From: Mytilus galloprovincialis
Taxonomy: Eukaryota > Mollusca > Bivalvia > Mytilida > Mytilidae
Reading direction: 5' to 3'
DNA length: 64,000 nt
Assembly (NCBI RefSeq): GCF_965363235.1
Contig: NC_134846.1
Location: 72,700,724 to 72,764,723 of the forward strand
The notes under the pieces are model-generated. The model had not been told where the DNA came from, did not search any database, and saw only the letters and a list, made by a program, of their open reading frames with translations. A program made the translations under genes and the position numbers. Positions 12,355 to 24,400 of the stretch are shown piece after piece (the first letter of the stretch is position 1; the number at the start of each line of letters is the position of its first letter).

Positions 12355-12560
12355 TGAGGTTTAATTAGCTACATGTAGCTATAAAACCACGTTTAATCCA
12401 CCATTTTCTTCGGAAAATGGCCGTACCAAGTCAGGTGTATGACACATGTTTTCCATTCGTTCCGTTGGTTGATATTGTCTAAAATTGAGGCGAAATATAT
12501 CAAAGCGATACTCAAACTCATAAATCGAAAACAAACTGACAAAACCTTGAAAAAAAAACA
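12355..12560 (-). repeat. Dispersed repeat family B, reverse orientation
   Basis: On the minus strand it carries CTGACTTGGTACGGCCATTT and GGTGGATTAAACGTGGTTTT, the family tail. The three small overlapping frames here are by-products. Confidence 0.6.
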
Positions 12561-12890
12561 AAAAAAAACGACAAACGACAGTTCACAAATACACAATATT
12601 TATGCTGGTGCAGTTGGGTCCTGAGGCGCGATTCGGACGCAAGAGGTTTTTATAGTGTTGTTTCTATTTTCTTGACCCTGTATTTATATTTTACTGAATT
12701 TGTACTTCATAGAGAAGGTTTTTACTATGTACGCTAAGTACTATCACCTACAAAAACTTTTAATCGGTGTCTTTGTCAATTTACTATCAACTAAAAAAAC
12801 TTTTTGTTTGCATCTTTGTTAGATTTATTTGTATGTTTGTTTGAATTCTTTAGTCAGTTGCGTTTTATTTCTGTGATGCATGTTAACATA

Positions 12891-13170
12891 CACAGGTAAA
12901 TTTCACTCACATGAATTTCGTGCGAATTCCACCTCAAACGAGCTTATTTCACGTGAATTTAAAACATCTAAATTTTCAAATTTAATTAAAATCATGAAAA
13001 ATACCATTTTCTTTTTTTTTTGAGGAAAGTTCAAATGAAATTCATGTGAAAAATTTCATGTGAGATTCATATGAATCTCAATTCACGTGAAATTCGCATG
13101 AAAATTTTCATGCGAGTTTCATGTATAAGCTCGTTTGAGATGAATTTCACGTTAGAAAAATTTACTTGTG
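12891..13170. mobile_element. 280-bp palindromic element with TA duplication
   Basis: The ends CACAGGTAAATTT (12891-12903) and AAATTTACTTGTG (13158-13170) are inverted, 12 of 13 matching, and flanked by TA. An inner pair is perfect: CTCAAACGAGCTTAT at 12933-12947 and its complement at 13125-13139. The interior is full of short variants of TTCATGTGAA and TTCACGTGAA. It is non-coding. Confidence 0.7.
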
Positions 13171-13284
13171 TAGTTTTGGCTGCGGATCCCAATTATTATC
13201 ACATTAAAGTATTATATCTGTTTGGATTACTCACCAAATTTTGTCAATATAACGGAACTATGAATAACTGTCATAAAAGTGGGA

Positions 13285-13445
13285 GGTTAAGCTAACTATA
13301 ATACCAGGTTCTTCCGGAAAATGCCTGTACCAAGTCAGGAATATGACAGTTGTTTACCACTCGTTCCGTTGTTTGATAACGCTTGATGTTGTCAGGTTTT
13401 AAGAATTTCCCCTTTTTTAATTTACCTTGGAGTCCGGTATTTTTG
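13285..13445 (-). repeat. Dispersed repeat family B, reverse orientation
   Basis: Contains CTTCCGGAAAATGCCTGTAC, CAAGTCAGGAATATGACAG and CCTTGGAGTCCGGTATTTTT, the reverse form of the family tail and its outer block. Confidence 0.65.
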
Positions 13446-13449
13446 TTAC

Positions 13450-15340
13450 ACTTTAACCAATGTTGGTATCAGAAATTCTGACAACATACTTCACAAACGG
13501 ACTGTGTCCTTTGCTATCAATCCATCCCAAAGGCGCATAACAGCAGTTAACTCTTCACTGTCATCTTTATAACTTTATAAATACCATATTCCAACCTTAA
13601 CTTGCATGCGTCAAACAAAAAGGGTTCTTTGAAAACGCAGTGCGTAAATTACTCATCGTAGTTTTCAAGCTTATTTCGTCTAATTTGAACATTTGGAAGA
13701 CGACTTAATCTACATTAAAAATGTCCGGAAATTAGAAGAAATCCTTCATGGTATATGAAGGAAAAGCAATAACACTAACACAGTGTAAATAATTAAGGAG
13801 ACGGTTTAGTGGATACACTGAAGTGAACAAAAAGGGGCCCAAAACTTAATAAAGTTTGAATATGCCGTTCCGAAAAAATAAGCACATATGCCGTCAAGGA
13901 TATTCTCCAAAGGGTGCAGGCGTGTTAAGCCAGCAACAGTTACACACTTCTGTATGGATCAGTCACTTAATCAAGATGGAAACCTTAAAGCTTTTTGAAA
14001 TTTTTGTTTTGAGAAATTAATATTAATTTGGACCGTTCACGTTGAACAGAAGTGACGTTCATGAAGAAAAAAAATCTCTTTTTTCAAATTCAAATAATCC
14101 CACAATGTCAGTCCTTTTAGGTGTTAAAGCATATGCAAAACTTCTCCGTGCTGTTTGGACGTTTTTTGAATAATTTTGAGCAGTAAAATGGTGAGAGAAA
14201 AAAGAAAAAAAAAAAACAACCATGTAAGACCGACAAATGTTTGTCCGAGTCAGATACCAGGTATTTCTGAGATATCCAGGTACAGCATAGTTAATCATGT
14301 TGTATAATTGATGTTGCTGTCTTATTATCATACACTCTGAAATTCTTTTGATTTTGCTGTTAACTATATTCAGGTTGTTACATAATGATGTACATTAACA
14401 TAATTAAGTGCAATGAAAAATAGAAACTCAAAGTATTTCGTTGGAATAAGAAATGAAAATAAAAGCATGATAGTTTTCTGTTTTAAAATAAGACATAACC
14501 ATTTACTTAGTATCTAAACAGAAATTATATGGAGATTAGCGCTACGCTTACAGACTATGTATGATACACCATATTTAATCCCTGGAGGCCTGTGCAATAC
14601 ATAATAATTATAGAAAAATAAGAAACAGTTTGCTTAAAGGCGAAGAAAGGTGTATTCAGGTTATTAAAGGAGGAGTTTCTTGTTTACCAACGGCATCAAG
14701 ATTTCCATTGAAAACTTTTAGTGCATTAAACCCCGCAGAAACTTATCAATGAGAGACTTTTGTCGATTGCCTACTCAAACTTTAACAATCGTTTAAGAAA
14801 TTATTAAATCATTTATGAAAAAAAAAATGTGCTCTATTTTGTACTTGATCATATACTAATGTCTATACTCAAAAGTGAAGAAAATTGATTGCAGACTTTG
14901 GTATTCATTTTTCTTTTGACCATTATCAGTAATGATTAGAGCCAAAGTTCCCGTCACACAATATGCAAATACATAGAATCAGAACAATTGTTTCCCCTAT
15001 TTTGGTAGGATACATATTAAAAGTGGAATCCAAAAAATAAATCTAGAGGAAATATTTTGAAGAGTGGCTGGTGTAAGACAAAGACAATTTATATTTTGAA
15101 TGGCTGAAATGAGAGATGATTCTAAAAAATACAAGATAAAAAAAGTCTTGTTTATAAAACCCCGTAACAATGTAGAAGACAATGACGATAATTATTATCT
15201 TAATATATTAGCCTTCTTATAACAAAATATCTAGCTTTTTCATCTTATCCTTTATATCTGATATATCAGATCTTATGGACTAAGAGGTATTCCAGGAATA
15301 TTTTTGATTTGCATAAAAATATTTATATAACTACATTGAG
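13450..15340. other. No gene seen; 3' flank of UCP4-A
   Basis: No convincing coding exon was found. Sequence immediately left of 15342 should hold the UCP4-A 3' UTR, but I could not fix a polyadenylation site. Confidence 0.45.
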
Positions 15341-15341
15341 A

Positions 15342-15413
15342 TCAGAATGATGATACACCACACAGCTTCCTGATTTGTTCAAAGGATATCCAGAATATCA
15401 ATGACCATGGTCC
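15342..15413 (-). CDS. UCP4: UCP4-A exon 10 (C-terminus)
   Basis: Reads [23 protein letters not shown] and stop (15342-15344) in the ancestral frame. It is preserved intact despite the upstream frameshift. Confidence 0.93.
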   Translation of the reverse strand, partial: GPWSLIFWISFEQIRKLCGVSSF

Positions 15414-18400
15414 CTGAAAGAAATGAAATGTAAAATACATTTTAACATGACCCTGGCTTCTGTATTCATATGTCAAAATAATTTAATACTTTTGGAATTG
15501 AATTATATGGTTTTTAGAAACAAGAGCTTTGATTTTTTTAGTATTTAATTTTGATTAATTCTTGTATGCAACAAACCTTATTTAATCATAAAATTATTTG
15601 ACAGCAAGCTATATCACTATTTGTGTATATTTTGTCCCATTTTGTTTGCAATAAATAAAACATCATTACTCCATCAATAGAAAACTTTCAACTATCATTC
15701 TTTTATGCGTGTGGATGAATAGAAGTTAGGGGTATATGTCAATGAGACCATAACCTAACAGCATAAAAATCACAAGACACCAATAATTTAACAAGTAGAT
15801 ATATTAATTCATTCTTATTCAGCCTAGATAAAATCGCTGCTATAAATGCAGCACACGTCAAACGATTCCTGACCCATGTCCTGTTACAAATGTAGAGATT
15901 AGACATTTGATATACGAGGGACGGCCAGAAGGGTTTTTTCCATACTAATAATTTATTTTCAACTATTGCTACTCATGCTTTTTGTTCCCGCTGACTTGGT
16001 TTCATTTTTGCACACATTAGTTTTTTCGAATTTTATGTTTCAAAATATTCATGCTCATCTTGTCTTATGCAAAGATATTTATTTTCAGTTCCTACCAGCC
16101 CCTACAAACAAAAATCAAATGGTCGCTCCGGTGTTAAAATATTGAAAACAACACGTTTAATAATTTGTTGCGACCGAAGCGCTTTTTTGGGATTTACCTT
16201 CATAAGGAACGCTCAAAGCCAAACATTTAAAATCCGAAGATGTATAAGTACCGAAACTGTTGAAGAGCTATATGTCAAAAATACAAAAAATAAATAGCCA
16301 AATTCATCTAAAGCCAACTTTGCCTGAGGGAGTTGAAACCTTAGTTTCTTAATAATTTCAGACACTTTTAGTAAAGTTTGTTAAATCATGTCATTACCAA
16401 AGTATTGACTACTGAGCTGATGATACCATCGGGGACTGACAGTCCACCAGCAGAGGTATTATTCAATGGGACACGACAATGTAATGAAAATTTTCCCAAA
16501 ATATATATTGATCATCTACAAACTGTAACAAACAAAAATCCTAAATTTGTAAACTTAAAGCCAAATTCCTGACCTGTGAATATCATGGCTAACACTAATC
16601 TTGACCTGTATTTAATGTCCGTAATCATATTTAAAACAGTATTAACTATAATGTAAAGATTTGAAGAAACCCCGTTGTTCAGATGAAGCAGTGCAAATTC
16701 TTACTGACTTCAATCGGACTCAATTGAAATAAGATATTCATGTTATTGTTCATAACATGTAAACAAAATAATTAGAGAAAAACGTTTATTATAATTTCCA
16801 GCTGATGATTCACCAAACCTTAATACACACATTTCTCGAACAGTAAATGACAACTTCGAAATATATTGAGATTTGTGACCAACAGGGACACAAAAAGGAA
16901 TACCCCAAATCATTTAAAGTTCAACATTCCTGATCAAGTTTGAACCTTAGCTTCTGAATAATTTTTTAATCTTTTAACGGCGAATTTTCAAATAGTTGCT
17001 ATTAGTTATGTTAGTGCTGAAGCACCGACTTTTATAAGATATTTACAAGTTATCTAAACATTGTGCATTGTTGATATATCATTTTTTATGTATTATCTGT
17101 AGACCAGAAATTGCGTATCTATTCGGTCGATGTATGTTAGCCGTGTTGGTTTTTTCTATCCTTTTTCGGCTTATGTTTTATTGTCCTTTCGTTTAGTATC
17201 TTCTTTTATCTGTTTCTTTTTTCCCTGAAACTTGAATAAAATTAAATTGATTTATGTTGAATAATATTTGTTTCATGAAAGTATTTGCAGTTCTTTAGAT
17301 CCCTAAATAATAGCTGTATTTTAAATATTGAAGAAAAGCTTTTTGAAACTTACAAGTCTTCCCCATATAGGTAAAAATCCTTTGTATAGAGCTAAGAACC
17401 CTTCTTGATTGACTGTCTTCACCAAACAATCCACTGATCCTGCATATAATTTACCTCTGTAATATAAACAGGAAAAAGAAATCACTGCTGCATTATATTA
17501 TGTTAAAAATCAACTCAATAAAGACATATACAAACTACTGCAAGATACAAACATATTTCTACTTTCTTCCATAATGTTTTATTGTTTTTCTTTGATGGCC
17601 CTTAATTTGTCTGAACATCTTGACCTATATATTACATTATATGATTTTGATTATTATTTTTCTTTTTTTTGGCTCCATAAAAAATATAATCACAAAAATA
17701 CTTCACTCCGAGGAAAAATCCCTAATCAAATGGCAAAAGCAAAAGCTCCAAAACACCAAACGAATGGACAACTATTGCCATATTCCTGACTTGGTACAGG
17801 CTTTTTCTTATTTAAAAAATGGTGGATTAAACCTGGTTTTATAGCTAGCTAATCTATCACTTGTATGAAACTTTGCATAAAATTCCACTACATCGACAAC
17901 GACGTGTGATTTTTAGTTAAAAGCTTCTTATGCATTTATGTATCTATACAACTTAAGCTTTTATTTTTTATATATATTCGAGCTCCTGGCGAAGAAAATC
18001 AAGGAATGTGGTACGGACGCACCAATTTATAACGTGCTATTTTCCATAAGTGGCACTGGGTCAATAAAGGCAACAGTAGCAAACCGATGTTCGAAATTCA
18101 TAAATCGGGTTTCATTAGCAAATTTGAACATAACTCAATTGTATTTTCTTTTCAAGCGGAATCTTTAGAGACACACACACGTCATCTTTAAAGAAGTCGC
18201 TCCTCACTATCCTACTTCCTGTCGATACATTTATTTTTGGCATTGCACAAGTCATGTCTTCTTTGACCTTTCATGACGTTAAAATATTAAATCCCGGGGA
18301 TGTGTTGATTTTAGCCTCTGATGCATGAATTTTTTATTATTAATTGTTTTGGCTTTTAACTAGCTGTTAGTAACTAGGTATCGCAGATCAAATTTATTCG

Positions 18401-21400
18401 TTCATAGTGAATTCATTTACGTTTTTTGATTGAGTTTGTGTTTTTTTTAATGTTTTAACGTTTAATCCCGCTGCAAATGTTTGCACCTGTCCTAAGTCAG
18501 GAATCTGATGTACAGTAGTTATCATTTGTTTATGTAATTTATACGTGTTTCTCATTTTTTTTATATAGATTAGACCGTTGGATTTCCCGTTTGAATGGTT
18601 TTACACTAGTTATTTTAGGGCCCTTTATAGCTTGTTGTTCGGTGTGAAACAAGGCTCCGTGTTGAAGGCCGTATCTTGACATATAATTGTTACTTTTATA
18701 AATTGTTATTTGGATGGAGAGTTGTCTCATTGGCACTCATGCCACATCTTCCTATATCTATACAATCAAAAACTGAGGGTAACACATCAAATATAAGAGG
18801 AGAACAACGACACAACAGAAACACTAAAATGCAACACACACAGAAACGAACTATAAGATAACAAAAGCCATTTTCCTGACTTGGTACAGGACATTTTAAG
18901 AAAAAAAGGTGGAACTGAACCTGGTTTTGTGGCTAGCCAAACCACCCGCTTTAACGGTTATGTGGAATATAACACTGATTTAAAAATGACAACAATACAC
19001 GACAGAACTACAATACAAATAAATGGAAATACATACAGGACAGAGAAACACAAAAATAACCAATACAATAGAACATTACGACAATAGTTATTAAAGGTAC
19101 CAGGCTTATAATTAAATACGCCAGGCCATTGCTAGTCGACGTTTAGTACCCCAGTGCATCATCAGCCCAGAAGTCATTGTTTCGGTACTGAAATGATTTT
19201 AACATACTTTCTGTATTATTTGTCGACATATTAAGAAATCAGTTAGAAAATAAGGTTACAACTTCCTTCATTTGGGTTGACCTTATATGAATGGGCCATT
19301 CTTTTAATAACCCTGTTGATATTCGTGTATTTATTCATCATCACCACTAACATTTTTGGTTTGAGCGTTCAGGAAATAAATAAATACAGAACAGCGCTTT
19401 GGTAGAATAAAATGTATAAAGTGTTATCCTGAGTACCATGAATCAACTCCTCTTCAACTTGACATGAACAAACCAACGGGTGACACTAATGGATGTCCCT
19501 TTGGTATCTTTCTTCCCTCTTTTACATATTATTCCGGAGCACAAAAGAATACACGAGGATTACGTCAGGTTTGTGTCTTTAGTTTTCTGTGTTATGTTTT
19601 ACAGTCTGTTGATTTTCTATTTTTAGTCTGTCTTTTCGACCAAACTGGTGTTTTTTTCGATATATGATTTTTTATTTTTACATTTTGTATCTGCTGTTGC
19701 ATTTTCTTTCAACTTGCAGTTATCCGTCCTTATACTATTAATCATAATAGCGGCGAACAAATGACATCATTTGAGTACCGAATTGTGTTTTGAAAGTCAG
19801 CAAGAATAAATAAAACTAAATATGGAAAAGTCTTTTGAAAAAATTTATATGTGATTGATAAAAATATAAAGGTTAATTCATGGTTCGTTTTACGATTAGA
19901 TCACACATTAACTTAGTACCTACTGCACATAATGATAAATACCTTCCGTTTTCTGATGGTTGATTCATAATTCTAGTTTTTATTACATCAGCTGGAGTCC
20001 CTAAGATGGCCATTGATAGTCCAGAACATGTACTAAAATGTTGATTATATTTTTCTAGTACTTTACAAAATCTACTGTAGTTGTTAAACGTATGTTAATT
20101 TAGATCACATGCTTTTTTTCATAACAAAGACCGACACATTGTCAAAAACGAACGCTTCGGGATTGGTAGATATATTGTTAAGTATTTTAGTACAAAAAAA
20201 GATAATTTCTTTTGAATCATGTTATATTGACAATATAGGCCTATACTTTGATAATGGATCATATCATACGACACATATTTTAATCTAGCCTACTATAAAC
20301 GTCACTAAAAGACACTGATATGGTAACTAAAGAATTTGCATTTCACCGTGAATCCCACTTAACCTCCTACATCATTCACAAAAGAGTTTATGATAGTACA
20401 AAACTCTCTTTTCACCCAGAAATTGTAGATGAAAAGGTTACCATCTCTATACTGAGCACCTAAATTTACAAAATCATCTCAAATGTGAATTACCAAATAA
20501 GACTTTTCAACGGATGTGTTCTTACACGAACAATATGACAGGTGCAAAATGTGGATCAGGATCTGCCTACCCCTCTGGAACACCTAAGATCATTCCACAC
20601 CTGGTTTTTGGTTGTGTTGATAAACAAGTGTTGCCTAAAAATATAGTCACTTATGAGATCGTAAGCACAAACGTTTAAATATCAGGTCCGCATTACTTTT
20701 AAATGAATGATATAGTTTTCTGTTTCGTGTTACCTCCTTAATTATGAGTCCATTAGTTCTGAGCATAGAAGTATGGGTAAACATTTAAGTGTCAGACTGA
20801 TTCGACATGACGAAACGTTACGATTTATTACTGTCAAGCTACTAATTAAGTATTAAGTCTTTCAATAGATCACGAATAAACAGACGAATAAAGTGATTAT
20901 ACGTTAACAGTAAATGGTGCATACTGAAGTCAGAGAAATTTAAGAAATGTAAACTTTTAAATCCGTTCTATTAATACATGTCGAGATTACACTCATGATC
21001 TCAGTGTTGACAGACAAGGGTAGAGTAAATTACATGACCATACTGGGTTTTAAATAATTTATTACCCGGATATTGTATGTGTCACCCAATTATCTGTCAA
21101 AGATGTATACTGTAAAACTCCATGTTTTACTGTATCATATGTTGCTAGATCTAAAAAAGTAAATTTTAAAAGTACGTATATGTTGGGTACTAGTATTAGA
21201 TGGGGTTTTATGGCTTATACAATCCATTATTCGCGAATAATTACAAAATGGACGGTGTCATGCGATCGAAATATGTTTCTGCAATTTCATTTAGCAAGAT
21301 CGCTAACATCCTCAAAACAGTTCAAATAAATTAAAAATACATTTCTAGCGGATGATTAACAGGAATTTTAAAAAGTGTTAATTACAAAAACAAACCAAAG

Positions 21401-24400
21401 TATTCTTACACAATTCCTTAAATTTATGCATCTGCGTTTAAGATGGTGTGATTTCTTACAAAAATGCTATCTACATATCATCTTGTAGAGTGAGCTAGAA
21501 ATCGGACGGATACTTCGTTGCCTGGAATGGTGAATAATTCCTCCTGACAGGACACTCGTCACCTATGATCAATCACGGATTTTGGTGGTATGCATATTGC
21601 ACAGTCGTTTTCATCAACTATATAGTATTCTATAGCGAAAGATATCAAGGTTACATTCAAAACACATACATCGAATGAAAACTGACATTGTACTTTAACG
21701 AAAATTAAAAACGGAAAGTCTCTTCACAAGATTAAACACATTAAATGAAAGGAACAACTGTGATATTCTTGACATGATGAAGCATTTCCTTCTGTAGAAA
21801 ATGATGGATTGAACCTGGTTTTAAAGGTACCTAGCCTTTCATTTTTGCGACATATTCAGTCGCATAGATTCAATTAACAATTAACATGATGTTAGAACAA
21901 CTAGAATCATATTTAAAAATGTCGACATTTGAGAAACAGCACTCAACATTGTGTTATAATCTTAATCAATATAAACGCAAACAACTATGTCACTTAAGAA
22001 AAACAAATATCCTGTAAGTGTTTCTCCCGTTTTAATGTAAAAAATAAAACAAAATACCACTAAAATTACAACACTCCGCGACTGGAATACAATACAAACA
22101 AACCCATGAACACACACTTCAGTCAATACATAAATTATACAATAATATACAACAACATGTAAACCACAGAATAGTAACGAACACCTCTCATGAATGTACG
22201 ACAGAACACTTAAAACGAATGATGTAAATATAAGAAAAATTAAACGAGAGGAAAATATTAATGTTACTAAGGCCTACACCCTTAATATAGCTATTTTGTA
22301 CCTTCTACCTGATATACACAAACAACCACGTTGGACAGAACAACTATTCCAACAGTCTACACAAGGCTAGTTATAGTATTTAAAGTATGATATACAAATC
22401 AATGCAATCATTTCAGTTAATAAAAACAAAACAGTAATGTACAGATGTTATTTAAAATGTTAAAAATTACAATATTAAACTCCATCTTCACATAACTGTA
22501 TTATTACCTCCCATATTGATTAGTGCTGCTCTCTGGACATTTGGCACAACGCCTCTATAGAGACCTTTAAAACCTTCCTCTGTTATTATCTTTCGAAATG
22601 CCTGAGTCGTACTTTTTACTCTAGAAAAAAACATTTATAATATGATAATGCTTAAGCAGGTGAACTGCCACTCGAACACAAAAACGTCAAAGCAAAGCTA
22701 GGATACAAAGGTATTTCTTACACAAATTAAAAGGACCCTAAAGAAAAATTTTATTCTGTTGAATTTACAAAAACCAACCTAAACCAAATTGCATTCATAT
22801 CATCATACTTTTGACTTTTTATGTTAACAAGCGTCTGACTATTCATCATAACATGCTTCCAAGAAAAACAGATCAATAATATGAAATAAACATGTGACTG
22901 TGAGAATTTGATTCTTATACACGTATAACATCTATTTAAATCGAATTTAGAAATGGAAATGGGCAGAATTTATTCTTTACCAATCGTTTCGGGAAATCAT
23001 TCTCCCAATGATACTGACATAAAAACAAACACGCAATATAAATTTTATATCAATTGTATAACAATTTTCCTCTCATTAAAAGCCAGTTAATTAATTAAAC
23101 AAAAGTTTAATGTACCTTGCTTATCTTGAAAAAAAATTATGAAACTTTTTGACTATTTACCGGATTTGTAATAACATGAGCAACAAGATGGGATCTGCTT
23201 ACCCTTCTGGAGCAGCTGAGATCAACCATAGTTTTTGATGGGATTCATGTTGCTTAGTCTTTAGTTTTATATGTTGTGTCTTGTGTACTATTATTTGTCT
23301 GTTTGTCTTTTTATTTTTAGCCATTGCGTTGTCAGTTTATTGTCGATCTATGAGTTTGGCTGTCCCTCTGGTATCTTTCGCCTCTCTTACATATCATTTC
23401 ACAACTTTTAGAACAAGTTCAAATTGAAGACTGCAACAAAATAGAAACCTTTTTATCAATAATATCATCATAATTCAAATTAGTTAATGAGAATATAACC
23501 AATACTCATGTTAATACCAAAATTTGTTATATATATAAAAGACTGGCTAAATCGGATTATCTTATTGTATCAGTAATATCATTTTTCTTGGTCAATTCAA
23601 TTCAATGTGATATTTTAACTGAAACTTATAAATTATATAAAACAGTCCCCGAGGGTATCACCAGCCCAGTAGTCAACACTTCGGTGTTGACATGAATATC
23701 AATAATGTGGTCATTTTTATAAATTTCCTGTTTACAAGACTTTGAATTTTTTGAAAAACTAAGGATTTTCTTATCCCAGGCACAGATTACCTTAGATGTA
23801 TTTGGCACAATTTTTTGGAATTTTGGATCCTCAATGCTGTTCAACTTTGTACTTGTTTGGCTTTATAAATATTTTGATATGAGAGTCACTGATGAGTCTT
23901 ATGTAGACGAAACGCGCGTCTGGCGTACTAAATTATAATCCTGGTACCTTTGATAACTAATTAGACCAAATGACAGGCACTTTTAAGGGAAAATAGCATC
24001 TGTAATAAGATATCAAATATTGGTGCATTTTTTTGTTTTGGATGGAGGCAGATGACGAGGGTGTAAATTTCAGATTGACGAATGGTTAAGATCATAATTA
24101 AGTTTAGATAATGTGTACTAAAACTACACTGAATATGGATAAAAATGATAAGGTGTGGATTGTTTGACATTGGGATGGTTTACTTACACAGATTAAATTA
24201 CATATGAACACGCAACAATAGGTCAACGTACGGTCTTCAACAATGAAGGTCTAAGTGAAATATTGTAATTTAAAAGCAATGCAAACGGAAAACCAGCGGT
24301 CTGATATACAATGTTACAAAACAATTAACTAGATAAGCATTAGACAGACACAAGCCAACGACAACCACTGAAATCAATATACTAACCAGGTATGTAGTCT

